Positions 44,070-63,983 of a stretch of 64,000 nt of DNA are shown one piece after another. Each line of letters starts with the position of its first letter. Position 1 is the first letter of the stretch. This DNA is from Deinococcus phoenicis (lineage in GTDB: Bacteria; Deinococcota; Deinococci; Deinococcales; Deinococcaceae): NCBI RefSeq assembly GCF_000599865.1, contig NZ_JHAC01000082.1, positions 43,886-107,885 on the forward strand, written 5' to 3'. Position numbers and translations under genes: made by a program. The notes under the pieces are model-generated. The model saw only the letters and a list, made by a program, of their open reading frames with translations. It ran no database searches and was not told the origin of the DNA.

Positions 44070-45617
44070 TCAGATCACCAGAATGATCGGCTCTTCGAGC
44101 GTTCCGGCCACGTTCGCGAGGAACCGCGCGGCCTGGGCGGCGTCCACATCACCGTTGAGGCTCAGGGCCGCGCAGCCGTCCTGCACACGGCCCACGCTGA
44201 GCGTGACGGTGTGCGGAAGGTGCAGGTCGTCGAGGTCGAGTGCCCCCGCATCGGTGACCAGCAGGCCCGACGTGCCTTCATGGTCGGTCGCGAGGGCGGA
44301 AAGGGCGTCGCGCAGGCTGCCCGGCTGCACGGTGCGGGCGCGGTTCGCCGCGAGGTCCTGCACGGCGACCGTGTCCAGGCCCAGGCTGTCCGCATAGCGC
44401 TGGGCGGCGCGGGCCACCAGCAGGGCCAGGGGCACCTCCTGGCCGAGCGCGGCGGCGAGCTGGCGGCGCAGTTCGGTGGCGGGGGCCAGGTTCGCGTCGC
44501 GGCGCAGGTAGGTGCCGAACCACACGGCCTCGCGCGGACGTTCGCCGGCCACGAGGGGCAGTGGGGCGGGGGCCGGAGCCTCGGGTTCCTCCACTGCCTC
44601 CGCTGCGGGCGCCGGCATCTGGGGGGCCGGCATCTGTTCTGGGGTCTGCGACGGGGCGGGCGCGGGTTCCGGGGTGGCGGCAGGCACCAACAGGGCCAGT
44701 TCCTCCTCCGTCACCTCGGTCACGTCATGAACCTCGGTGGCCGGAAGCTCAGCCGCCGGAAGCTCGGGGGCCAGCACTTCGGGAGCCACCACTTCAGGGG
44801 CCTGCGCCGTGAGGGGCGTCTCCGGTACGGCGGGCACCGGCGCAACAGGCATGGACGCCGCAGGCATCGGGGCGGGCTGCACCGGCTCGGCGGGCGCCGG
44901 GGTGGGGGCCGGAGCGGGCTGGGCGGCGGGCTGCTGATACAGACGTGACAGCAGGCTGCCCAGCCCCGCCATCACGCCGCCGGCAGCCGGGGCCTGGGCC
45001 GCGACCGGTTCTGGCCGCGCTGCCGGAACGACGTCGGGGCGGCCCACACTGGCGGCCACGCTGGGCAGGGGGGTGCTCTCCTCCAGACGGGGGGCGGGGG
45101 GCACCACTTCCGGAGCCGGGCGGGGCGCCGGGGCCACTTCGGCCACAGGGGCGGCAAGGTCGGCCTGGACAGCCACGGGCTGAACCGGGGCCGGCTGAAA
45201 TGCGGTCGGCATCTCGGCGGGGGCTGCGGCCAGCGGGTCCTCGTCTTCTTCCAGCTCGAACTCCAGGTCGTCGTCAAGGCTGGCGGGGGCGGCCTGGGCC
45301 ACCTGAGCCTGGGGCTGACCGACCAGCGCGGCGAGGTCCGAATCCACGCCGGCGCTGCTGAGCATGTCCATGCTGGGCATGCCCGGCGCGAGCAGTCCGG
45401 CCCCGGCGGGCAGCTCGGTGCCGGTCCACTCGGGGGGCGGGGCGTCGACCGGGGTGGAGGGGGGTTCTTCCTCGCCGCTCATCACGCGCGACAGGTAATT
45501 CAGGATGTCCTGTTCGACGATCATGCCGCTTTCGCCGCTGCCGTCCAGGTGCCGCCAGTCGATCCCGTTCGCTTCCGCCAGAATCTTGGCGAGCGGAGCA
45601 ATTCGTTCCATCTTCAT
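44070..45617 (-). CDS. E2-like protein with peripheral-subunit-binding domain and degenerate acyltransferase-like domain
   Basis: 515 residues. Residues ~3-45 match the E3/E1-binding domain of 2-oxoacid dehydrogenase E2 subunits ('APLAKILAEANGIDWRHL', 'GSGESGMIVEQDIL'). A Pro/Ala/Val/Glu-rich linker of about 340 residues follows. The last ~120 residues have the layout of the E2 catalytic domain C-terminus ('TLSVGRVQDGCAALSLNG', 'AARFLANVAGTLEEPIILV'), but the active-site DHRxxDG is replaced by 'NGDVDAA', so the catalytic His is gone. No lipoyl domain. Probably a structural or regulatory scaffold. ATG 45617 is preferred (AGGGGG 4 nt upstream); ATG 45611 is possible. Confidence 0.75.
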   Translation of the reverse strand: MKMERIAPLAKILAEANGIDWRHLDGSGESGMIVEQDILNYLSRVMSGEEEPPSTPVDAPPPEWTGTELPAGAGLLAPGMPSMDMLSSAGVDSDLAALVGQPQAQVAQAAPASLDDDLEFELEEDEDPLAAAPAEMPTAFQPAPVQPVAVQADLAAPVAEVAPAPRPAPEVVPPAPRLEESTPLPSVAASVGRPDVVPAARPEPVAAQAPAAGGVMAGLGSLLSRLYQQPAAQPAPAPTPAPAEPVQPAPMPAASMPVAPVPAVPETPLTAQAPEVVAPEVLAPELPAAELPATEVHDVTEVTEEELALLVPAATPEPAPAPSQTPEQMPAPQMPAPAAEAVEEPEAPAPAPLPLVAGERPREAVWFGTYLRRDANLAPATELRRQLAAALGQEVPLALLVARAAQRYADSLGLDTVAVQDLAANRARTVQPGSLRDALSALATDHEGTSGLLVTDAGALDLDDLHLPHTVTLSVGRVQDGCAALSLNGDVDAAQAARFLANVAGTLEEPIILVI

Positions 45618-45847
45618 TTCCCCCTTTGCGCGCCCCTGGTCGGGGTCATGTGCCCGTCGCCGGAGCGGTCTTTCCGTCTTACGCGGGTGCGCTGTGGCAT
45701 GGGTGTCAGAGTGACGCTTCGGCCCTGACAGGCTTCTTTCAAGGGGCGGACGCGGGAAGGCGGCGCACCCCGCGTTCTGCTCCGGCGGCCGGGTGGTAGG
45801 CTCGGGAGGTTGCCACATGGCCCTCTGAAAGGGCGGCCGTGTGCCAG

Positions 45848-47602
<1,755 letters not shown>

Positions 47603-47708
47603 GGGCTTCCTTCTTTTGGAGGACGACGGCCCCCGGCCCCGGCGCTCAGGCTGGCGCAGCACGCTCCCCCGGCCCTTCCCCTTCCCCTCCCCTCTTAGGA
47701 TGTCTTCC

Positions 47709-49603
<1,895 letters not shown>

Positions 49604-49607
<4 letters not shown>

Positions 49608-50575
49608 GGGTCGCCGTCAGTGGCTACTACGGCTTCGGCAACGCCGGCGACGAGGCGATCGCCCTGGCGATCACGCGCGAACTCCGGGCACAGGGGGCCG
49701 TGCCGCTGCTGCTGTCGAACACGCCTGCCGAGACGGCCCACGCCTACGGCTGCGAAAGCGCCGCGCGGATGCAGCCCGCCGCGCTGCTGGGCGCGCTCTC
49801 CCGCTCGCAGGTGGTGCTGTCGGGAGGTGGGGGCCTCTTGCAGGACCGGACCAGCGCCCGCACCCTGAGCTACTACCTGGGCGTGATCCGCGCCGCGCGG
49901 CTGCTGGGCAAGCGCGTGGTGGTCTTCAACCAGAGTATCGGCCCGCTGTCGGAGGCGGGGGGACGCCGGGTGGCGGCGGCCCTGAAAGGCGTCCGGGTGA
50001 TCGTCCGTGACCGGGGCAGCCTGGAGACGCTGCGCGCGCTGGGACTGGAGGGCGAGCTGGGCGGTGACCCGGCCCTGCTCCTCTCGCCCACACCGGGCCT
50101 GAACCGCGACCCTGACCGCGTGATCCTCGCCCCACGGGGGGACGTGACAGACGCGATGGGGGGATTGAAGGCCGTCGCCGCCCGGCTGCGGGCCGAGGGC
50201 CGCCACGTCACGGCCCTGGCCTTCATGCCCGACCACGATGACGCGGCGGCCCGCAGCCTGGGCGCGGACGAGGTGCTGAGTCCGCGCGACCCGCAGGCGG
50301 CTCTGGACGCCATCGCCGGGGCCGGCTTCGTGGTGGGCGTGCGTCTGCACGCGCTGATTCTGGCCGCCGCCGCAGGGGTGCCCTTCGCGGGCGTCAGCTA
50401 CGACCCCAAGGTGCAGGGGTTCTGTGCGGACGCCGCCGCCCCCACGCACCCCACGGCCCTGAATCCGGAAGCCGTCTCCACGCAGGCTCTGGCCCGCACC
50501 GCTCCAGACTGGGACGCGGTGGCCGCGATGAAGGCGCGGGCGCGGCAGAGCTTCACGCGCGCCCTGGCCCCTTAG
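49604..50575 (+). CDS. csaB: Polysaccharide pyruvyl transferase CsaB
   Basis: 323 residues. CsaB signatures: 'VSGYYGFGNAGDEAIALAI' at the N-terminus, 'VVLSGGGGLLQDRTS' near 73, 'GVRLHALILAAAAGVPF' near 247 and 'YDPKVQGF'. CsaB adds ketal pyruvate to the secondary cell-wall polymer, the ligand to which SLH domains of S-layer proteins bind. Starts with GTG overlapping the stop of the DUF5693 gene, so the two are translated together. Confidence 0.92.
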
Positions 50576-50659
50576 GAGGTGGGGCGCCGGGCAGGTCCCG
50601 TCCTCCTCCCGCTGCCCGCGTCCCGCCTACTGTGTCCTGCCCCACAGCAGTCCGCCCTG

Positions 50660-50681
50660 ATTAACGAGTATTTACTCACTT
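50660..50681. promoter_or_regulatory. Candidate TetR operator and promoter before the efflux operon
   Basis: The palindrome GAGTA-TT-TACTC lies 10-20 nt before the tetR-family start. TATTTA within it could be the -10 box, so a bound repressor would block its own promoter. Confidence 0.45.
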
Positions 50682-51275
50682 ATGGCCCGCCCCCGCACCA
50701 TCACCGACGAACAGATCGTGGCGGCGGCCCGCGAGGTGTTTCTGGAGCAGGGCTTCTCGGCCACGACCGCCGAGATCGCCCGCCGCGCCGGCATCTCGGA
50801 AGGCACGCTGTTCAAACGCTTCGCCACCAAGGAGGACATGTTCGAGGAGGTCGTCGGCCTGCGCGACTACGCGGCCTGGCGCGAGGAATTGCCGGGGCTG
50901 GTCGGCAGGGGCGACGTGCGGCGCAATCTGGAACGGGCCGCGCAACGCTTTCTGGACACCGCCGGGCGCATCGTGCCGAACCTGATGCTGATCTTCTCGC
51001 GCGGCCACGCCCCCGCCCATAACCCGATGCTCGAACGCCTGGGCAACCCCATGCGCCAGGACGCGGACGCCCTGGCCGCCTACCTGCGCGCGGAGGTCGC
51101 CCTGGGAAGGGTCCGGCCCATTGACGCCGACGTGACCGCCCTGACCCTGATGGGCACCCTGACGCACTATGTCCACCGCGAACTGATGACACCCGAGGCG
51201 GGCCGCGAACCGCTGGACGCCGGGCGCTTCGTCCGCAGCCTGCTGGACGTGCTGTGGCCCGGCCTGGAACCCTGA
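50682..51275 (+). CDS. TetR-family transcriptional regulator of the efflux operon
   Basis: 197 residues. N-terminal HTH '[21 protein letters not shown]' region (about 27-47) and a C-terminal all-helical ligand domain. Placed first before two TolC-type genes, a membrane-fusion protein and an RND pump, all on the same strand, so it is very likely the local repressor. Its ligand is unknown. Confidence 0.88.
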   Translation: MARPRTITDEQIVAAAREVFLEQGFSATTAEIARRAGISEGTLFKRFATKEDMFEEVVGLRDYAAWREELPGLVGRGDVRRNLERAAQRFLDTAGRIVPNLMLIFSRGHAPAHNPMLERLGNPMRQDADALAAYLRAEVALGRVRPIDADVTALTLMGTLTHYVHRELMTPEAGREPLDAGRFVRSLLDVLWPGLEP

Positions 51276-51299
51276 GCCGCGACTCTCGTACTCAGACTG

Positions 51300-51325
51300 A
51301 ATAAGTAAGTGTCCACTCCTTAACC
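51300..51325. promoter_or_regulatory. Candidate operator before the first TolC-type gene
   Basis: AAGTAAGTG-TC-CACTCCTTA has a perfect AGTG/CACT core with partly matching arms. It could be a second site for the TetR regulator, but its arms differ from the palindrome before tetR. Confidence 0.3.
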
Positions 51326-51355
51326 CGTTCTCCCGCTGTCCTCCCGAGGTTCTCT

Positions 51356-52852
51356 ATGCGTTCTCCCCCGCCCGCCTTTCTACTGCTCTCGCTGGCGCTG
51401 CTCGGTTCTCCCGCCGCCGCCGCCCAGGGGACACCGCCTGCCCCAGCGCCCGCTGCGGCGGCACCCGCTGCGGCGGCACCCGCCGCACCGGCCCCCCTCA
51501 CCCTGGCGCAGACGCTCACGCGGCTGCGGGCCAGTCCCGGCTGGCGCAGCGCCGATCTCCAGTACCGCAGCGCGCAGCTCGCGCTGGAGAGTGCGCGTGC
51601 CCGCGCCGGGCTGAACGTGACGGTGGGCGCGGACGTGAGCGCCGTCAACTTTCCGCTGGCCTCCGGCAACACCACGCTGGGCACCACCGTGACCGCGCAG
51701 GCGTCCGCCAGTGTGCTGCCCTGGTCGCCCGCGCGGGAAGCCGTCCGCAGCGCCGAACGGGCGCTGGACCGCGCCGCCGCCGATCTTCAGGCCGCCCGCC
51801 TGAGCGCCAGCGTGAACGCGGTGCAGGCCTACTACGGGGCCAGGAACGCCGCGGCGAGCCTCGCGCTGGCCGGGGCGCAACTGGCGCTGGCCGAGCGGCA
51901 GCTCGCCGCCGCCCAGGCCCAGCGCGAGGCGGGCGTGCTGACTGCCGAAGGGCTGCTGGCCCGCCAGGATGCCCTCCGCGAGGCCCAGGCGGCGCAGCGG
52001 CAGGCCCGCGCGAATGTGGATCTCGCCGCGCGCGGACTGGCGAACCTGCTGGGCCAGTCGGTCACGCTGCCTGAGGGCGCCGCCGCCTTCGGCTCCCTAC
52101 CCGCCGCGCCACAGACGCCCGGCCCCCTCGACCCCCTGATCGCCCGCGCCCTGACCGCCCGCCCGGAAGTGGCCCGCGCCCAGAACGACCTCGCGGACGC
52201 GCGGGCGCAGCAGCAGGCCGCGCAGCTCGACGCCCGGCTGCCGGACCTGACCGCCAGCGTGCAGTACGGGGAACTGGCCACCACCGGCACCCAGAGCCAG
52301 GCGGGCCGCGTGATCGGCGGCAGCCTGAACGTGAAGACCGGCGTGCTGGCCGGGCAGGTCAGCGTGCCGCTGCGTGACCCCGGCGAGCGGCCCAGCGGCG
52401 TGGCCCTGACCCTCAGCGGCAACTTCCCGGTGGTCGGCGGCGGAAAACGCACCGCGCTCGCCTCCGCCGGGGTAGGCGTGGACCTCGCGCAGGTGGCGCT
52501 GGAGACGGCCCGGCAGAGTGTGGACCTGGAGGTGCGGCAGCGGTATGCCGACCTGCAAAGTGCGCTCGACACCCTGGAGAGTCAGCGGGACGCGCTCACC
52601 CGTGCCCAGGCGGCGCTGACCACCGCGCGGGCCAGGCTGGCCGCCGGACTGGCGACTGAACTGGACGTGCAGAGCGCCGAACTGAACGCGGCCCAGGCGC
52701 AACTCGGGCTGGAGAACGCCAGCGTACAGGCGACCCTCGCCTCGCTGCGCCTGAGCCAGGCCAACGGCGAACTCGATCCCACCCTGCTGACCCCTGCCCC
52801 TCTCACACCCGCACCTCTCACACCGACCCCCGCCCCGGAGGCCCGCCCATGA
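51356..52852 (+). CDS. TolC-family outer-membrane efflux protein (first of two)
   Basis: 498 residues. Signal peptide (about 1-23), an Ala/Pro-rich linker, then two long helical repeats with periodic Ala/Gln (about 55-270 and 280-470), as in TolC/OprM channels. The C-terminal 30 residues are Pro/Thr-rich with a threefold 'LTPAP'-type repeat. Would form the outer channel of the RND pump across the Deinococcus outer membrane. GAGG lies 7 nt before ATG 51356. Its stop overlaps the next start. Confidence 0.85.
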   Translation: MRSPPPAFLLLSLALLGSPAAAAQGTPPAPAPAAAAPAAAAPAAPAPLTLAQTLTRLRASPGWRSADLQYRSAQLALESARARAGLNVTVGADVSAVNFPLASGNTTLGTTVTAQASASVLPWSPAREAVRSAERALDRAAADLQAARLSASVNAVQAYYGARNAAASLALAGAQLALAERQLAAAQAQREAGVLTAEGLLARQDALREAQAAQRQARANVDLAARGLANLLGQSVTLPEGAAAFGSLPAAPQTPGPLDPLIARALTARPEVARAQNDLADARAQQQAAQLDARLPDLTASVQYGELATTGTQSQAGRVIGGSLNVKTGVLAGQVSVPLRDPGERPSGVALTLSGNFPVVGGGKRTALASAGVGVDLAQVALETARQSVDLEVRQRYADLQSALDTLESQRDALTRAQAALTTARARLAAGLATELDVQSAELNAAQAQLGLENASVQATLASLRLSQANGELDPTLLTPAPLTPAPLTPTPAPEARP

Positions 52853-53882
52853 ACCATCTCCCGCTGACCCTGATCCTGGCCCTCGCCGCTCCCCTCGCCT
52901 CGGCGCAGACCGTGAGCCTCACCCTCCCCGACGCCGTCAGCCGCGCGCTGGCGAGCGGTCCCGACGTGACCACCGCGCGCGCCAACCTCCAGAAGGCCCA
53001 GGCCACGCTGCGTTCGGCGCAGGCCGACCCCAGCAGCATCATCACCACCCTGACGCAGGCGCAGCAGGGAGCGGCTGCCGCCGAGGCCACCCTGGCCGGC
53101 ACCAAACTGAACGTCGCGCAGACGGTGATCACGCAGTACCTCGCGGCCTACGAGGCGGACGGCCGCATCACCCTGAACCAGGCGCAGGTCAACCTCGACG
53201 AGCGGAGCCTCCAGATTGCCCGCGCCCGCCTGCAAGCCCGGGTCGCCACCCAGCTCGACGTGAACCGGGCACAGACCAGCCTGAACCAGAACCGCCAGGA
53301 ACTTTCCGACGCCCGCGCGCAGCTGCCCGTGCTGGAAGCGCAGCTGGCGCGCACGCTGGGCCTGAATGTGGGGACGGACCTGCGCCTGGCCGCGCCACCC
53401 ACCCCACCCAAGCTGAGCGTGACGCTGGCGACCCTGCAAAGCGGGCTGGAAAAACGCCTGCCCACGCTGGTCCAGGCCGCGCAGGGGGCCGAGTTCGCGA
53501 CGCTTCAGGTGCGCATCGCCGACAACGACTACACCCCGGTCCGCACCCTCCAGGATGCCCGCACCGCGCTCGACAACGCCCGCCGCGACCTCGACACCGC
53601 CCAGCGCGGCGCGGCCACCGGGGTCCGTGACGCCTTCCGCAGCGTGCAGGACGCCCAGGAACGGGTGAACCTCGCCCGCCAGCAGGTGACCAACGCGCAG
53701 AGCACGCTGATGCAGGCGCAGGCCCGCCTGAAGGCCGGGACCGCCGCCGCCGTGGACGTGCAGCAGGCGCAGGTGCAGGCGCAGCAGGCCGCCTTCGGCG
53801 TGACGCAGGCGCAGGACAACCTCTGGCGCGCGCTGGCCGCCCTTTCCGTCGCCTCCGGGACCGACGTGACCGGACTGGTGCG

Positions 53883-53886
<4 letters not shown>
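52849..53886 (+). CDS. TolC-family efflux protein (second, short)
   Basis: 345 residues, notably shorter than usual TolC proteins (about 420-480). Signal peptide '[14 protein letters not shown]', then coiled-coil-like Ala/Gln/Leu repeats ('[16 protein letters not shown]', '[20 protein letters not shown]'). Overlaps the first tolC-type gene by ATGA. It may pair with it or replace it for other substrates. Confidence 0.82.
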
Positions 53887-58615
<4,729 letters not shown>

Positions 58616-58748
58616 TACGAATTCCGGTTGAACAGTTATTGCATAACTGTTCAACCTGACCGGAGGGAGAAGGAAAAACTACGGATTCCGGCCATTCCGT
58701 TAGCCTTCGGGAAAACACCGAAGGCTAACGGAATGGCCGGAATCCGTA
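58616..58748. mobile_element. Family 2 MITE-like element, intact long copy
   Basis: 133 bp. Inverted ends TACGAATTCCGG / CCGGAATCCGTA, first hairpin GGTTGAACAGTTA / TAACTGTTCAACC, second hairpin GGCCATTCCGTTAGCCTTCGG / CCGAAGGCTAACGGAATGGCC (21 bp each, one base spare). It starts directly at the RND pump stop codon (TGA then TA). Confidence 0.85.
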
Positions 58749-58767
58749 TGAACCCACCGCCTTCCCA

Positions 58768-58799
58768 CCGCTTCTGCCTCCCCCGGCAGGAGCGGTTTT
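58768..58799 (+). terminator. Terminator of the efflux operon
   Basis: 11-bp stem CCGCTTCTGCC / GGCAGGAGCGG with a 6-nt loop and four T, 150 bp after the pump gene and past the repeat element. Confidence 0.7.
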
Positions 58800-58924
58800 C
58801 CATTGACCTTTGGTGCAGCTTCGCTCAAGACCGGGTCAGACCCTCGCCCCTAGAATGCAGCCAGACGACCGGGAAACAGAGGGCCGCGCCGGGGCAACCG
58901 GGCAGCAGAAGGAGTGAGGGCACT

Positions 58925-59797
<873 letters not shown>

Positions 59798-59827
59798 CGC
59801 GGCTTCCCGCTGGGCTTTTATACGCGC

Positions 59828-60538
59828 ATGACGGCCCCCACGCGCCCCCGACCCCACTGGACGGTCGGGGGCGTGCCCGTGGAGCTGAAACGCAGCCCCC
59901 GGCGGCGCACCCTGGCCCTGCGGGTCCAGACCGGCAGCGTCACCGTCTATGCACCGGCCCGGACCCCGCTGGCCCTGATCCACGAGTTCGTGGAGGCGAA
60001 GCGGGGCTGGGCGGAAAAACACCTGACCACCTACGCGGCGCGGACGGTGGTCCCACCGCCGTTGACCGACGGCTCGCCACTCCCCTTTCTGGGCGAAACA
60101 CTGACGCTGCGCCTGACACCCGGCCTGCGCACACCGACCCGCTGCGGGTCAGAGGTGCAGTTGCCCCCCGCCGACCCCACCGGGATTGCCCGTCAGGTCG
60201 AGGTGTGGTATCGCCGCGCCGCCCTCCCTGAACTGCGCGCCTTGACGGAGGGCTACGCGGATGCCCTGGGTGCCCGTGACCGGCTGGGGCAGGTCCGACT
60301 GACCGGCGCTCGCACCCGCTGGGGCAGTTGCACTGCCGGGGGTGACATCCGCCTGCACTGGGCACTCGCCCGCGCTCCCCGCGAGGTCGCCGCCTACGTC
60401 GCCCTGCACGAGGCCGCGCACCTTCTCGAACTCAACCACTCGCCCCGCTACTGGGCACATGTCGCCCGCCACATGCCTGACCACACGAGGTGGCGCAGCT
60501 GGCTGCGGGAACACGGGCAGACACTGGTACGCCTGTAA
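59828..60538 (+). CDS. YgjP-type M48 metallopeptidase (DUF45)
   Basis: 236 residues. The family core reads '[18 protein letters not shown]' near 158 followed by the zinc motif in '[18 protein letters not shown]' (HExxH, then a downstream His). Cytoplasmic, related to SprT-like peptidases and found with restriction or repair systems in other genomes; role here unknown. TATA lies just before the ATG (leaderless-like). 30 bp after the YpfJ gene. Confidence 0.9.
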   Translation: MTAPTRPRPHWTVGGVPVELKRSPRRRTLALRVQTGSVTVYAPARTPLALIHEFVEAKRGWAEKHLTTYAARTVVPPPLTDGSPLPFLGETLTLRLTPGLRTPTRCGSEVQLPPADPTGIARQVEVWYRRAALPELRALTEGYADALGARDRLGQVRLTGARTRWGSCTAGGDIRLHWALARAPREVAAYVALHEAAHLLELNHSPRYWAHVARHMPDHTRWRSWLREHGQTLVRL

Positions 60539-60548
60539 AAACAGAAGG

Positions 60549-60579
60549 GCAGAGAACTGTGCAACCGACAGTTCTCTGC
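60549..60579. terminator. Bidirectional hairpin between convergent genes
   Basis: Perfect 12-bp stem GCAGAGAACTGT / ACAGTTCTCTGC with a 7-nt loop. On the minus strand it is followed by CCTTCTGTTTTT, so it best serves the small Pro-rich gene. Confidence 0.7.
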
Positions 60580-60592
60580 TCCTGTTCCCGGT

Positions 60593-60805
60593 CTACATTG
60601 CGGGCATCGGGGTCGGACTCGGCAGGCCCGGCGTATCCGGGTTGTCGGTCGGCGTCGGCACCGGCATGCCCGGCAGGTCCGGATTCATGGGCGGGTCCAT
60701 GATGGGACCGGGTTCGGTGCCGCCCGGCAGGCGTTCGGGCAGCGGGGCGGGCGTGTCGGTCGGTTCGGACGCGGGGGCGGGGGGACGGTCGTAGGGTCCG
60801 GTCAT
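60593..60805 (-). CDS. Small Pro-rich acidic protein, unknown function
   Basis: 70 residues, one third Pro, with 'PxPxPT'-type repeats and no signal peptide or membrane segment. AGGAGG 7 nt before ATG 60805 and a hairpin terminator downstream support it as a real gene. I recognise no family; the sequence is probably disordered. Confidence 0.6.
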   Translation of the reverse strand: MTGPYDRPPAPASEPTDTPAPLPERLPGGTEPGPIMDPPMNPDLPGMPVPTPTDNPDTPGLPSPTPMPAM

Positions 60806-60945
60806 GGGGGCACCTCCTGGGGTGGGAATGGGGGCAGTCTGGCCCGAATTGGTCCGGAGGACACGTGAACAGCGTGAAGGGGTCTTCACCCGCACCCCAA
60901 TTCAGGGGATAGGCCCCGGCCCCCCGCCCCCGCAAACTGGGCTGT

Positions 60946-63249
60946 ATGAGAGGCTCACGTTCTACAGAAGGGGCGGCCATGATCATTGTCGTCCTGTTCA
61001 CCCTGCTGTTGCTGGCAGGCATTCTGGCCGCCACGCTGCGCCTGGGCCTGAGCAGCCGGCAGAACACAGCCGATCAGGCGGCCACGTTGAAGGCGCAGTA
61101 TGCAGCGGAGTCACAAATGGCGGTGATCACGCGCCGGCTGCGTGATTATCAGACCATTCTGAGTCCAACCCGCCCTGGACCAAATGGAACTACTATTACA
61201 AATATCCTTGTTGCTCCAGCCACCACCAAGGCAGAGTTACAGACCTACGCCGAGCAGTTCTGCAATTACAATGCTTCCACAAATCCCTGGACATCAATTA
61301 CAGAATTCAACACAGCACGTTCCGACCAAGACGCGGAAACCTTCACTGATGCCAAGCAGTGTACGGTCAACGCCAACGTGAATAACCCAAATCAGTTCCA
61401 GCTGCTGGCGGATATTGTGACACCAGAAGCTTATGAAACACTGGAACTTTCAGGGGACCGACCCTCCGATACTGACGACGAAGATGTCCTAAAGGCCTGG
61501 TGGACGGCACTCCTGACCACAGAGCAAAGCGGAACAAACTGGAAACTGAATATCCGTGCCCTGCGCGCTGTCCAATTGACGCCCGCCCGTTACCGTTTCT
61601 ACTTCGGTGTCCTGAATGCCAAAGCAAAAGGTCAGGAAAATGCTGCGCAGCGCGTTCTGGCGGCTTCGCGTGCCAGTGACGGGATCTGGTGGATCGAAGT
61701 TCAGTTGCCCAACCTGCTTGAAGATGTGCTGATGACCAACCATCACCGTGCCAAACCGGATGCCAACGAGACATATGTCGCGGCAGGGGCACCAGGCGTG
61801 AACTTCACAAGCCAACGTTTCGACGGCTCGATTCATACCAACGAGAAATTTCTGTTTGATGGCAGTTCCAGTGCGACTTTCCTCGATAAGGTGAGCAGCG
61901 TCGGATGTACTGATTTGCCAGAGAATGGCCGACCAGACAGCGGCGACTGTAGTAAGACACCAGGCGTTTATATCAGGGGCCTGTCTGGCCCACAGACACC
62001 CCCCAGCTCGGCCGATAGTGATGAGGAACGCGACAAAGCTATTGCCAATCTTGTCGCAGCGTCGCCAAGAACGGTCAACTTTGTCAAGAGCACGGAGGAC
62101 GCCACCAAGATCAACTACGCCAAGACGGACTTTACGGCGGCCTACAAGCCCTTGCCAGAGAATGAGAACGACCAGATCGCGGCGGCCAAGGAAAATGGGC
62201 TTTATTTCGCTGCTTCTGTTGAGTCCCTGACCATGAAGGCGGCCGACGCGAGTGGAAACACACTCAGCACTTACGCCAACGGGAAATGGACCGAAACCTC
62301 TGGAAACATTTACCAATACATCACATTAACCAGAAAGGAGATCAGCACCACTCGGAAATGCACTACTGGCTCTTGGTCTTACGCAGACAAGAAATCAGGC
62401 AGCAAGTATGTCCCCACTGCTATCTATAATAACACACCCGATTACATAGAAGGCAATCTCGCTAGGCAAACCGTCAAAGTCTCGGGAAAAACTCGTTATC
62501 AAACAAGATCAGTCAACTGTTATAATGTGCCTTCCGAAACTCTAGTAAGCGAAGAGTACCGTTATGGACCCGACATGGTTCTCAAGAAGAAGCCCGCCAA
62601 CGGAAGCTGGAGCAGTGCAACTACCGTGAGGACCAATTTCAATGGCGTGATCTATGCGCCCAATCTCTCCAATGTGTCAGGCCCCGCCCGAAGCGGCAAT
62701 GATACCACGGGTGCCATCAGTAAGGCCCCGCCTGCGCTGGCCTCCTTTTCCAAAATCACACTGGCCGCCTCAGATGACATCAGCATTTCCTCGGACCTCA
62801 CCATGTCGGAAACCCCCTGCACCTTCTCCGAAACAAAGGCAACTCCACCTTGCACCCGTAAACCTGCCAATGTTCTTGGCATTTACAGCCAGGGCGGCGA
62901 CATCATTTTCAGGGATCCGGCACCCAAAAACCTGAATATCCATGCCGCCATGATTACCAGCACCGGGCAGGCCACTGTCGAGAATTACAATACGCGTACT
63001 CAGAACGGTAATATTAAACTGATCGGCAGCCTGATCGAAAACTGGTACGGCGCTTTCGGCACCTATGGTGGCAATGGTGGTGATACCGGGTACGGAAGAG
63101 ACTTCACGTACGATAGCCGTCTGAACAGTGGGATCACGCCACCCTTCTTCCCTGTCTCGCCGCGTTGGGACATTCAGGCAGCCTCCGAGATTTCAAGCAA
63201 CCGCCTGTTTAATATTATTCCCATCAACGTGAAGGCGACGGCCTTCTGA
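60946..63249 (+). CDS. PilX-like type IV pilus assembly protein, lower-GC gene
   Basis: 767 residues. The N-terminus has the PilX form: '[20 protein letters not shown]', a short charged head and one membrane helix, then '[15 protein letters not shown]' as in minor-pilin assembly proteins. The large remainder is an extracytoplasmic domain rich in Asn, Thr and Tyr with scattered Cys pairs. Base composition drops clearly from about 61130, with many A/T-ending codons unlike the neighbours. The gene is followed without gap by a FimT-like pilin. Probable horizontal origin or a fast-evolving surface protein. Confidence 0.72.
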   Translation: MRGSRSTEGAAMIIVVLFTLLLLAGILAATLRLGLSSRQNTADQAATLKAQYAAESQMAVITRRLRDYQTILSPTRPGPNGTTITNILVAPATTKAELQTYAEQFCNYNASTNPWTSITEFNTARSDQDAETFTDAKQCTVNANVNNPNQFQLLADIVTPEAYETLELSGDRPSDTDDEDVLKAWWTALLTTEQSGTNWKLNIRALRAVQLTPARYRFYFGVLNAKAKGQENAAQRVLAASRASDGIWWIEVQLPNLLEDVLMTNHHRAKPDANETYVAAGAPGVNFTSQRFDGSIHTNEKFLFDGSSSATFLDKVSSVGCTDLPENGRPDSGDCSKTPGVYIRGLSGPQTPPSSADSDEERDKAIANLVAASPRTVNFVKSTEDATKINYAKTDFTAAYKPLPENENDQIAAAKENGLYFAASVESLTMKAADASGNTLSTYANGKWTETSGNIYQYITLTRKEISTTRKCTTGSWSYADKKSGSKYVPTAIYNNTPDYIEGNLARQTVKVSGKTRYQTRSVNCYNVPSETLVSEEYRYGPDMVLKKKPANGSWSSATTVRTNFNGVIYAPNLSNVSGPARSGNDTTGAISKAPPALASFSKITLAASDDISISSDLTMSETPCTFSETKATPPCTRKPANVLGIYSQGGDIIFRDPAPKNLNIHAAMITSTGQATVENYNTRTQNGNIKLIGSLIENWYGAFGTYGGNGGDTGYGRDFTYDSRLNSGITPPFFPVSPRWDIQAASEISSNRLFNIIPINVKATAF

Positions 63250-63710
63250 TGCGCCGTGCCCAGACTGGTTTCACTCTGCTCGAAGTCCTCGTCGTCCTTG
63301 CCATTGTCGGTATTCTCATGGGCATCTTCGGGTGGGGCCTTGTCCGCAGCATTCGCACCGCCGAACTGCGTGAGGCCGCTACCCAGGTCGCCACCGATTT
63401 CCGGCGGGCGCGTTCGCAGGCGCAGCGGGGGAGCGCAGATACCTCGCTCATCCTTCCAACAAGCACCGCCAGTGCGGCATACACGGCCAGTGGCGTAGCC
63501 AAAACGCTCCCCAGCAATGTCACTATGGTCTGCAAGACCAACTGTGGCAGTGGCGCAACGACGACCATCACCTATCAGGCGCCTTACGGCGAATTGGGCG
63601 CGACAGGGAGCGTCTTCACCATCAAGAGTCCTACAAATGGCATCGGCGATCTTGAAGTCAGGATTGTCGGTGTGACGGGCAAGGTCATCTTAACCAAGGC
63701 GGGTTCCTGA
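63249..63710 (+). CDS. GspH/FimT-type minor prepilin
   Basis: 153 residues. Class III signal peptide: [21 protein letters not shown], the cleavage Gly followed by Phe and Glu at +5, then a GspH-like globular domain with two Cys ('MVCKTNCGSG'). It starts one base before the PilX-like stop, so it is co-translated. Part of the pilus tip or T2S-like pseudopilus. Confidence 0.88.
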   Translation: MRRAQTGFTLLEVLVVLAIVGILMGIFGWGLVRSIRTAELREAATQVATDFRRARSQAQRGSADTSLILPTSTASAAYTASGVAKTLPSNVTMVCKTNCGSGATTTITYQAPYGELGATGSVFTIKSPTNGIGDLEVRIVGVTGKVILTKAGS

Positions 63711-63983
63711 ATGGCAATCGGCAACGCAAGGCAATCTAAATACACAGAGCAGGGCTTTACCATCCTTGAGATTCTGGTCGCTATTGCACTCCTGGGAATC
63801 TTAACGTCGGTCCTGACCGCGACATTGACAGGCTCCCTGAGTCTCAACCGGCAGGCCCAGAAACAACTGGACACGACTTCTAATGCCCAGCAGGTTATGG
63901 AAAATGTCCGCAATGCCTGGTCAGTCCAGACCAACTACAAACGCCGTTTAGGGCCTGGTGAGGTTATGGGCGAGCACCGCTAA
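63711..63983 (+). CDS. Type IV prepilin (PilV/PilW-like), short
   Basis: 90 residues. Prepilin peptidase site EQG|FTILEILVAIALLGIL and about 50 further residues. Minor pilins of this class are usually 130-250 residues, so this may be truncated or frameshifted near 63940-63970; the stop at 63981-63983 is 17 bp from the window edge. The start directly follows the FimT stop. Confidence 0.75.
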   Translation: MAIGNARQSKYTEQGFTILEILVAIALLGILTSVLTATLTGSLSLNRQAQKQLDTTSNAQQVMENVRNAWSVQTNYKRRLGPGEVMGEHR

